The position numbers and the translations under genes were made by a program. Below, in pieces: positions 8,203 to 13,157 of a DNA stretch of 64,000 nt. This DNA is from Elusimicrobiota bacterium. GTDB taxonomy: Bacteria > Elusimicrobiota > Elusimicrobia > Elusimicrobiales > UBA9959. The notes beneath the pieces are model-generated. The model did not search any database and was not told where the DNA came from. It was given only the letters and a program-made list of their open reading frames with translations. The stretch lies in contig WOVA01000005.1 of the NCBI GenBank assembly GCA_009773155.1, positions 1-64,000 on the forward strand. Reading direction: 5' to 3'. The number at the start of each line of letters is the position of its first letter. Positions within the stretch are counted from its first letter, which is position 1.

Positions 8203-9031
8203 TCATCTATTCATCAACGTCCCCCCTATCGTCCCCTCTGTGGGCTTTTCGTTCGCCTCTCCTTCTTTTGCCGCGGCGATGTCGCGGCGATACGCCGCTT
8301 TCCGCTCGCCGCGCGGCGTGCCGGCGTTCGCGATAAAGACCGGCGGCCCGGCCCGGCCGCCCTTCAGCCCCGTCGTCCTGTACGGCCCTCCGATAAGAGG
8401 GGGCCGCGGAGATTTTGAATTCAGCTTCGACGCGGTCTCCGGGAGTGGGAGGGCCGTGGTTTCCCCCCGTGCGCAGAGTTTCGATTCTTTCCTGAGAACG
8501 CTCTGCTCCGCCCTGCTCAATAAAGGGGGCGGCGCCCTGCTCCACGCCTGCGGCCTGGCCGTGGCCGGGAAGGCGCATGTTTTCATCGGGCGTTCCGGGG
8601 CGGGCAAGTCCACGCTGGCCCGCCTCGCCGCTCGCAGTGCTCGCGGCACCGGCAGCGGACAATGCCGCCCTGTTCCGGCCGCGGCGGCGGGGGTGGAGGT
8701 CATAAGCGACGAGATAGTGCCGCTGCGCCGCGAGCGCGGGCGTTTCTATGTTTACGGCTCGCCTTTCTGGGGCGAGATGCGTTCGGCCGGCCGGCCGCTG
8801 CGGCTGCCGCTGGGGGGGATATACGTCCTGCGCAAGGGACGGCAGAATTCGCTGTCCCCAGCGCCGGCTTCGGGCTTCATCCCGCTGTTCCTGCGCTGCT
8901 GCCTGAACTTCTCCAAAGAGCCCGCCGCCGCGGCCGCTCTGCTCAAGACCGCCGGGGCCGCGGCCGGCCTGTATAAAGGCGGGTTCTGTTTCACCAAAAA
9001 AGACTCCTCGTTCCTGAGGTTGCTGAAATGA
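8195..9031 (+). CDS. HPr-kinase-like peptide kinase of a RiPP locus
   Basis: 278 residues. GGALLHACGLAVAGKAHVF leads into a Walker A motif (IGRSGAGKST, about 131-140), then VISDEIVPLRRERGRFYVYG and GSPFWGE, the pattern of HprK-related kinases in peptide-modification loci; some of those phosphorylate the C-terminal Ser of a lasso-type precursor. The true sugar-linked hprK is elsewhere (53134). Residues about 145-163 come from an in-frame palindromic repeat just after the P-loop. The start is uncertain: GTG 8195 lies at the right inverted repeat of element 1, so the first 10 residues are element sequence; ATG 8281 is an alternative. Confidence 0.72.
   Translation: MVSHLFINVPPIVPSVGFSFASPSFAAAMSRRYAAFRSPRGVPAFAIKTGGPARPPFSPVVLYGPPIRGGRGDFEFSFDAVSGSGRAVVSPRAQSFDSFLRTLCSALLNKGGGALLHACGLAVAGKAHVFIGRSGAGKSTLARLAARSARGTGSGQCRPVPAAAAGVEVISDEIVPLRRERGRFYVYGSPFWGEMRSAGRPLRLPLGGIYVLRKGRQNSLSPAPASGFIPLFLRCCLNFSKEPAAAAALLKTAGAAAGLYKGGFCFTKKDSSFLRLLK
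8200..8224 (-). repeat. Right inverted repeat of element 1
   Basis: Reads TAGTCATCTATTCATC followed by AACGTCCCC on the plus strand. Its first three bases are the stop codon of the nucleotidyltransferase. In the frame of the kinase gene the repeat encodes SHLFINVP. Confidence 0.85.
8627..8683 (-). repeat. In-frame palindromic repeat, copy 2 (reverse)
   Basis: The reverse complement reads GGCCGGAACAGGGCGGCATT, then GTCCGCTGCCGGTGCC and GCGAGCACTGCGAGCGGC, close to the copy at 61391. In the kinase it encodes RSARGTGSGQCRPVP, directly behind the P-loop helix. Confidence 0.85.
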
Positions 9032-9033
9032 TT

Positions 9034-9039
9034 TATAAT
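9034..9039 (+). promoter_or_regulatory. Candidate -10 (TATAAT), leaderless start of the pqqD-like gene
   Basis: A perfect TATAAT overlapping the kinase stop region ends 6 nt before ATG 9046. The -35 position holds only TTCCTG, a weak match. The spacing favours a transcript starting at the ATG. Confidence 0.4.
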
Positions 9040-9045
9040 CAAGGG

Positions 9046-9303
9046 ATGGGGTACAAGCCTAAAAAGGGACTGGCGCACAGGGAAATAGACGGCGCCGTCT
9101 ACATAGTGGACGCGGCCGGCTCGCGCCTGCACCGGCTCAACGAAACGGGGTCTTTTATCTGGAAGTCCCTGGCCGCCGGCAGGTCCTCCCGCGCCATCGC
9201 CGGGGCGCTGGCGGCCGAGTTCGAGGTGGAGGTGCCCGCCGCGGAGGCGGACGCGGGAAGGTTCATCCGGGAGCTTGAAAAGGCCGGGCTCCTGGAAAAA
9301 TAA
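9046..9303 (+). CDS. PqqD-like peptide chaperone (RiPP recognition element)
   Basis: 85 residues, the typical PqqD length. LAHREIDGAVYIVDAAGSRL, then HRLNETGSFIW and a helical end (FIRELEKAGLLEK) match the winged-helix PqqD family, which binds leader peptides and hands them to radical SAM enzymes. ATG 9046 is preferred over the upstream start at 9028, because the upstream codons contain the TATAAT box. It sits between the kinase gene and the precursor gene, as expected for a peptide-modification locus. Confidence 0.85.
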   Translation: MGYKPKKGLAHREIDGAVYIVDAAGSRLHRLNETGSFIWKSLAAGRSSRAIAGALAAEFEVEVPAAEADAGRFIRELEKAGLLEK

Positions 9304-9317
9304 AGCGGCTGGATATC

Positions 9318-9455
9318 ATGAAGAAAAAGAAAAAATATTCGAAGCCGGAAATAAAGAGCGAGAAGGTCTTCGAGACCGCGGCGCTGGCCTGCGGCAAATG
9401 CCAGACCGGCCCCACGGGCCAGTCGGCCTGCAAATCGCTGAAGCGGTACTCCTGA
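9318..9455 (+). CDS. Probable RiPP precursor peptide, 45 residues
   Basis: A short gene between the pqqD-like and S26-like genes, only 1 base before the latter. The basic leader MKKKKKYSKPEIKSEKVF is followed by ETAALACGKC and a core with Gly, Thr, Ser and a third Cys, ending KRYS. Cys are at 25, 28 and 38. The leader (YSKPEIKSEKVFE) reads like a recognition sequence for a PqqD domain. A C-terminal Ser is notable beside an HprK-like kinase, because related kinases modify a terminal Ser. The radical SAM enzyme could act on the Cys or neighbouring residues. The product class is unknown to me. Confidence 0.72.
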   Translation: MKKKKKYSKPEIKSEKVFETAALACGKCQTGPTGQSACKSLKRYS

Positions 9456-9456
9456 G

Positions 9457-9825
9457 ATGTCCCGCCGCGGCGCCGTGAAAGCCTTCCGGCTGGAGGGGAG
9501 CAGCATGCTCCCTCTTTTCCGCGCGGGCGACACGGCGCTGGTCTCTTCTTCCAGGCTGCGGCGCGGCGATTGCGCCGTATACCGCGCCGGCGGCCGCGCG
9601 CTGCTGCACCGCGTCGCCGGCTTCGCCGGCGGCAGGGCGGTGCTGCGCGACGACGGCTGGGAACTGCCGCCGCACGCCGTACACCCCCGTCAGATCCTCG
9701 GCCGTGTCGTATCGCGTAACCCCCTTAAGAGCGGACTGGCGGGCTACGCCTGGTTCCTTTCCCGCGGCCTGCTGAAATGGCTGAGAAAAACCCGTCCTCG
9801 CGGGACTGAACCGGACCGCTCCTGA
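9457..9825 (+). CDS. S26/S24-like peptidase with Ser-His signature, RiPP locus
   Basis: 122 residues. FRLEGSSMLPLFRAGDTALV is the catalytic-Ser segment of signal-peptidase-like proteins. GDCAVYR and ALLHRVAGF follow; where bacterial LepB has Lys, this protein shows His (LLHRV), as in Sec11-type enzymes, and RDDGW could give the Asp. Near the C-terminus a hydrophobic stretch (GYAWFLSRGLLKWL) may touch the membrane. It probably removes a leader or assists export of the modified peptide. The last 16 codons run into a displaced copy of the radical SAM gene start (9773-9814), so the native C-terminus may differ. Confidence 0.65.
   Translation: MSRRGAVKAFRLEGSSMLPLFRAGDTALVSSSRLRRGDCAVYRAGGRALLHRVAGFAGGRAVLRDDGWELPPHAVHPRQILGRVVSRNPLKSGLAGYAWFLSRGLLKWLRKTRPRGTEPDRS
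9773..9814 (+). repeat. Duplicated start of the radical SAM gene, copy A (without MITE)
   Basis: TGAAATGGCT followed by GAGAAAAACCCGTCC and TCGCGGGACTGAACCGG. Read from ATG 9777 it would give MAEKNP and then, with one C restored, VLAGLNR, the start of the radical SAM protein now at 11238. The same order recurs at 11077-11086 plus 11248-11279, split there by the MITE. Weaker similarity continues to about 9830. Confidence 0.75.
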
Positions 9826-9897
9826 AAAGAACGTCCAGACCCCGGACGATCCCCGCCGTCCCCGGTCGGGGCAACATGGATATAGTGAATATGGTAT

Positions 9898-9927
9898 TTG
9901 TTATATCATGATAAAGTAAAGTACAAT
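9898..9927 (+). promoter_or_regulatory. Promoter with palindromic operator for the AAA ATPase gene
   Basis: TTGTTA (9898-9903), 18 bp, TACAAT (9922-9927); the -10 ends 6 nt before ATG 9934, so the mRNA is probably leaderless. The spacer begins with the perfect palindrome TATCATGATA (9904-9913), a possible operator. The stretch is markedly AT-rich compared with both sides. Confidence 0.5.
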
Positions 9928-9933
9928 TCTCCG

Positions 9934-11076
9934 ATGTATCAAAGAATCCAGAAACTGGAGTTATCAAAAACCGAAACCTGTTTTTTGCTTGGTCCGCGCC
10001 AGACCGGAAAAAGCACGCTCCTGAAAAACCTTTTCCCGGAGTCGAAATATTACGATCTTCTGCTTTCCGAAGAGTATGAACGTTTCGGCAAAAAACCGGC
10101 TCTCCTGCGCGAAGAGCTGCTGGCCGCGCCGCCCGGAGCTCCGGTCCTGATCGACGAGATCCAGCTCGTTCCGGCCCTGCTCAACGAGGTTCAGTGGCTG
10201 ATCGTGAATAAAAATATCCGGTTCATCCTGTGCGGTTCCAGCGCCAGGAAATTAAGGCGGGCGGGGGCCAATCTTTTGGGCGGCCGCGCCGTTCATTATG
10301 AGCTCTTTCCGCTGGTTTCCCGGGAGATACAAGGGTTCGACCTTCATAAGGCGTTGAACAGCGGCCTGCTCCCCCGGCATTATTCGGCCGTCCGGCCCGG
10401 CAGGCTTATCCACGCCTATATAGGCGATTACCTTAAAGAGGAGATCTCGGCGGAAGCCGTTTCGCGGAGCGTCCCCGTCTTTTCACGCTTCCTTGAAGCG
10501 GCGGCTTTCAGTAACGGCGAGGTGGTCAATTACAACAACATCGCTTCGGATTGCGGCGTCAGCGGCCCGACTATCAAAAATTATTTTCAGATCCTTTCCG
10601 ACACGCTGCTCGGCGGCTTTGTGCCGTCCTTTCGGAAAAAACCCAAGCGCCGCGTTATACTGGCCCCGAAGTTCTATTTTTTCGACCTTTCCCTTCCCAA
10701 TTTCCTCCTGAAGCGGACCGAGGTGGCCCCGGGCAACGAGGTTTTCGGCAAAGCCTTCGAACATTTCATCTTCCAGGAAATAAGAGCCCACAGCCATTAT
10801 TCGGGCCTGGAGTATGAGACGGCCTATTGGCGCACGGCGTCGCGGCTGGAAGTGGATTTTGTCCTGGGCGGCGGCGCCGCCGCCATAGAGATAAAAGGCG
10901 TTAAGGAAGTTCTCCCCGGCCACCTCAGGGGTCTCAGGGCCTTCGGAGAGGAATATCCGGCCGCGCGGCGGATAGCGGTTTCATTGGACGCCGCCCCGCG
11001 CCTTGTCGACGGGATAGAGATCCTGCCGTGGAAGATATTTCTGGAGAAGCTGTGGTCCGGGGGAATTCTCCGATAA
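9934..11076 (+). CDS. AAA ATPase with DUF4143 (inserted accessory gene)
   Basis: 380 residues. FLLGPRQTGKSTLL is the Walker A, and VLIDEIQLVPALLNEVQWLI the Walker B with the DEIQ box. FILCGSSARKLRRAGANLLG is the arginine/sensor region, and the second half is the DUF4143 nuclease-like part with EVDFVLGGG and AIEIKG. Members are widespread accessory genes of unclear role. I start at ATG 9934, which fits the leaderless promoter. The gene lies between two copies of the radical SAM gene start and interrupts an otherwise compact RiPP locus, so it was probably inserted. Confidence 0.85.
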   Translation: MYQRIQKLELSKTETCFLLGPRQTGKSTLLKNLFPESKYYDLLLSEEYERFGKKPALLREELLAAPPGAPVLIDEIQLVPALLNEVQWLIVNKNIRFILCGSSARKLRRAGANLLGGRAVHYELFPLVSREIQGFDLHKALNSGLLPRHYSAVRPGRLIHAYIGDYLKEEISAEAVSRSVPVFSRFLEAAAFSNGEVVNYNNIASDCGVSGPTIKNYFQILSDTLLGGFVPSFRKKPKRRVILAPKFYFFDLSLPNFLLKRTEVAPGNEVFGKAFEHFIFQEIRAHSHYSGLEYETAYWRTASRLEVDFVLGGGAAAIEIKGVKEVLPGHLRGLRAFGEEYPAARRIAVSLDAAPRLVDGIEILPWKIFLEKLWSGGILR

Positions 11077-11085
11077 TGAAATGGC

Positions 11086-11247
11086 TAGAACCCATCCAAA
11101 AACCTTCTTGTTACGCGAAAACGCGGATTTTGAGCCGGATGCGAGGCGCGACGAACGAGCATACCGGTGGTCTGTGAGTGAGGAGCAACGAAGTAGGCGG
11201 CCAAAAACCGCGTTTGCAGGCGCGAGGAGGTTTTTGGATGGGTTCTA
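11086..11247. mobile_element. MITE-like element, about 160 bp, with perfect 20-bp inverted repeats
   Basis: Ends are perfect inverted repeats (11086-11105 and 11228-11247), the left reading TAGAACCCATCCAAAAACCT. The outermost TA on each side fits a TA target duplication, because the uninterrupted copy at 9773 has TG at that point. A second, inner pair (AAACGCGG with TTTT near 11119-11131 and its complement near 11199-11215) would extend a long hairpin. There is no coding gene inside. The right arm carries AGGAGG and an ATG that now start the radical SAM gene. Confidence 0.78.
11225..11240 (+). promoter_or_regulatory. Shine-Dalgarno and start codon supplied by the MITE right arm
   Basis: AGGAGG (11225-11230), 7 nt, ATG (11238-11240). 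Most of this lies in the right inverted repeat. It decides the start of the radical SAM gene and replaces the original ATGGCTGAG start still visible in copy A at 9777. Confidence 0.7.
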
Positions 11248-12254
11248 AGAAAAACCCCGTCCTCGCGGGACTGAACCGGCTCTCGCTGGAAAAGAATATC
11301 CCGCTCACCGCGGTCATAGAGCTGACGCGCCGCTGCCCGCTGTCCTGCCGCCATTGTTACCTGCCCGAGGCCCGCGGCCGCGCCCGGCCCGGCCGGGAAC
11401 TTTCCGCGCGGCAATGGCTGAAGATATTCCGTGAACTGGCCGGGCTGGGTTCCATGAACCTGGTCCTGACCGGCGGCGAGCCGCTGCTGCGTCCCGACCT
11501 GCCCGAAATAGCGGGTGGCGCCGCCTCCCTGGGCTTCGGCGTGACCGTATTCACCACCGGCCTGCCCGCGGCGCCGGCCCTGCTGCGCGCGCTGAAAAAA
11601 GCCGGCGTTTCCTCCTTCGAGCTGAGCCTCTACGGCCGCCCCGCCGTCCACGACGGGATAACCGGGCTGAAGGGTGCGCAGAAGAGGACGCTGGCGGCTG
11701 CCCGGCTGATGAAACGGCTGGGGTTCAGGGTGAAGCTGAAATGCCCGCTTATGCGCTCCAATGCGGGCGAAGCCGGCTATGTCATGCGCACGGCAAAAAA
11801 AGGCGGCTTCCGGTATTCTTTTGATATAGCGCTGGCTCCGGGGAATGATGGCGACAGGGCGGCGCTGAAGATGAAACTGTCGGCCGCCGAACTAAAAAAA
11901 TCGCTCAGGTTGCCGGCGCTGAGGCCGGAGCCGAACCCGGAGGGGGGAGCGGGCGACCTTATCTGCGGGGCCGGCCGCAACACCGTCGCCTTCGCGCCGG
12001 ACGGCACCGTCTATCCCTGTCTTCAATTGCCGCTGCCCCTGGGCAATGCCGTGAAAATCCCGCTTTCCCGGATCTGGAAAAACTCCGGGTGGCTGCGCTG
12101 GTGGCGCTCCCGGGGCCGCCGGCACATCGAAAAGTGCCGCTCCTGCCGCCTATGGGATAACTGCTCCCGCTGCCCGGGCCTGGCCCTGCTGGAGGACGGA
12201 GACCTCATGGGGCCCTCTTCACAGGCCTGCCGGGCCGCGGGACTGGTAAAATAG
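11238..12254 (+). CDS. Radical SAM/SPASM peptide-modifying enzyme
   Basis: 338 residues. LTRRCPLSCRHCYLPE holds the CxxxCxxC cluster for the [4Fe-4S]-SAM centre (about 33-40). The TIM-barrel motif VLTGGEPLLRPDL follows. The C-terminal SPASM region has Cys in ICGAGRNTV, VYPCLQLP, EKCRSCRLWDNCSRCPG and SQACRAAG for auxiliary clusters. It would modify the 45-residue precursor encoded upstream, delivered by the PqqD-like protein. The first residues (MGS) come from the MITE, and the rest of the start (KKNPVLAGLNR) is native. The last 59 bp of useful coding sequence are duplicated at 13015. Confidence 0.88.
   Translation: MGSKKNPVLAGLNRLSLEKNIPLTAVIELTRRCPLSCRHCYLPEARGRARPGRELSARQWLKIFRELAGLGSMNLVLTGGEPLLRPDLPEIAGGAASLGFGVTVFTTGLPAAPALLRALKKAGVSSFELSLYGRPAVHDGITGLKGAQKRTLAAARLMKRLGFRVKLKCPLMRSNAGEAGYVMRTAKKGGFRYSFDIALAPGNDGDRAALKMKLSAAELKKSLRLPALRPEPNPEGGAGDLICGAGRNTVAFAPDGTVYPCLQLPLPLGNAVKIPLSRIWKNSGWLRWWRSRGRRHIEKCRSCRLWDNCSRCPGLALLEDGDLMGPSSQACRAAGLVK
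12177..12235 (+). repeat. 59-bp direct repeat, copy 1 (in the radical SAM 3' end)
   Basis: Starts GGCCTGGCCCTGCTGGAGG and ends CAGGCCTGCCGGGC. It is identical to 13015-13073 over all 59 bases. The two copies enclose the AbrB-PIN module. Confidence 0.95.
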
Positions 12255-12281
12255 GGCGGCAGGCCGGAGCCGCAGCCCGTC

Positions 12282-12310
12282 TTGACAGGCGGGGTTTTAT
12301 GCTGTATCTT
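12282..12310 (+). promoter_or_regulatory. Sigma-70-type promoter of the toxin-antitoxin pair
   Basis: TTGACA (12282-12287), 17 bp, TATCTT (12305-12310), 30 bp before the antitoxin ATG. It is a strong -35 with a fair -10. Confidence 0.7.
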
Positions 12311-12330
12311 ATTAGTAAGACAAGTAAGAC
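12307..12330 (+). promoter_or_regulatory. Candidate operator over the -10 and start site
   Basis: The inverted repeat TCTTA/TAAGA (12307-12320, 4-nt centre) overlaps the -10. It is followed by two direct copies of GTAAGAC (12315-12321, 12324-12330), 9 bp apart. AbrB-type antitoxins usually repress their own operon, so this is a likely binding site. Confidence 0.45.
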
Positions 12331-12339
12331 GGAGGAATC

Positions 12340-12603
12340 ATGCAGAATCTGGATGTAACGCGGATGTCCATAAAAGGCCAGGTGGTTATTCCCGGCGATA
12401 TCCGGCAGGCCCTGGGGTTGGTGGCCGGAACGAAGTTCGTTGTCGCCGGCGAAGGGGATACTGTCATTCTAAGGAAGATCGGCCGGCCGGCGCTGGAAGA
12501 CGCCGACAGGCTCTTTGGAGCAGGCCGGAAGTTCGCGAGGCGGGCCGGGCTGAAGAAGTCGGACGTTAAAAAGACCATTCACCGGTCCCGCGCCGACAAA
12601 TGA
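12340..12603 (+). CDS. AbrB/SpoVT-type antitoxin
   Basis: 87 residues. The swapped-hairpin DNA-binding motif MSIKGQVVIPGDIRQALGL is followed by GTKFVVAGEGDTVILRKI, then a basic tail (LKKSDVKKTIHRSR) that probably wraps the toxin. GGAGG lies 4 bp before the ATG. The stop overlaps the toxin start (AAATGAGA), which is typical of a coupled toxin-antitoxin pair. The pair sits inside a 59-bp direct repeat and so looks like an inserted module. Confidence 0.87.
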   Translation: MQNLDVTRMSIKGQVVIPGDIRQALGLVAGTKFVVAGEGDTVILRKIGRPALEDADRLFGAGRKFARRAGLKKSDVKKTIHRSRADK

Positions 12604-13010
12604 GAATAGTCCTTGACGCCAATGTGGTGATTTCCGGGATCTTCTGGGGCGGGCCGCCGCAGCGAATACTAAAGAGCTGGCTTGAGGGAAAGCTGACGCT
12701 CGTTATGTCCGCCCGGATCCTGGCCGAATACCAGGACGTTCTCCGTAGAATGACTAAGGGCGGCCAGGGCGGCGAGATCTTCGCGAAGTGGAATCACTAT
12801 CTTACGGAGTTGAGCGAGTTTGTGGAACCCTTGCCGGTTGCCGTTGTCTGCCGCGACGCCGGGGACCAGAAGTACCTTGAAGCGGCCGTCGGCGGCCGGG
12901 TCCGGGCGCTGATCTCCGGAGATAAAGACCTGGCGGTTTTAAAAGTGATCGACGGAATCCCGATCCTGACTCCCAGGGCGTTTCTTTTGGGTCACAAAAC
13001 AGGGCGCTGA
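12600..13010 (+). CDS. PIN-domain toxin (COG1569-like)
   Basis: 136 residues. MRIVLDANVVISGIFWGGPP is the first acidic motif of PIN ribonucleases. Glu in ILAEYQDVL and Asp in CRDAGDQKYLEAA and ALISGDKDLAVLK supply the remaining metal ligands. It would cleave RNA when freed from the AbrB partner. Its stop is 5 bp before the second copy of the 59-bp direct repeat. Confidence 0.87.
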   Translation: MRIVLDANVVISGIFWGGPPQRILKSWLEGKLTLVMSARILAEYQDVLRRMTKGGQGGEIFAKWNHYLTELSEFVEPLPVAVVCRDAGDQKYLEAAVGGRVRALISGDKDLAVLKVIDGIPILTPRAFLLGHKTGR

Positions 13011-13014
13011 ACCC

Positions 13015-13073
13015 GGCCTGGCCCTGCTGGAGGACGGAGACCTCATGGGGCCCTCTTCACAGGCCTGCCGGGC
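13015..13073 (+). repeat. 59-bp direct repeat, copy 2
   Basis: Exact repeat of 12177-12235. It continues in the radical SAM frame as RCARARLRSGG and stops, whereas copy 1 continues as RAAGLVK. Which end is original cannot be told. Confidence 0.95.
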
Positions 13074-13130
13074 GGCCCGCTGCGCGCGCGCCCGGCTCCG
13101 TTCCGGGGGATGAAAAAAGAGCGAACGTCT

Positions 13131-13138
13131 GCTATACT
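13131..13138 (+). promoter_or_regulatory. Extended -10 promoter of the second pilin operon
   Basis: TCTGCTATACT gives an extended -10 (TG, one base, TATACT at 13133-13138) without a good -35. Transcription from here would start near 13145 and exclude the upstream ATG at 13110, which supports ATG 13158. Confidence 0.45.
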
Positions 13139-13157
13139 ATCGAGAGTGGTCAGGGGT

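Larger units (their letters stand above)
6533..8224 (+). mobile_element. Y1-transposase element with 25-bp GGGGAC-ended inverted repeats and nucleotidyltransferase cargo
   Basis: A 1.69-kb unit bounded by inverted repeats at 6533-6557 and 8200-8224 that match at 24 of 25 positions. It holds a Y1 transposase, a small protein and a nucleotidyltransferase. Its codons are more AT-rich than those of the flanking genes. It starts 4 bp after the PilX-like stop. The right repeat overlaps the stop codon of the last cargo gene and the first codons of the following kinase gene. The second element at 47111 has the same outer GGGGAC/GTCCCC and the same layout. Confidence 0.75.
11077..11279 (+). repeat. 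Duplicated start of the radical SAM gene, copy B (split by MITE)
   Basis: TGAAATGGCT (11077-11086) directly follows the ATPase stop. After the MITE the sequence resumes as AAGAAAAACCCCGTCC and TCGCGGGACTGAACCGG. Copy A at 9773 shows the same sequence uninterrupted. Confidence 0.72.
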
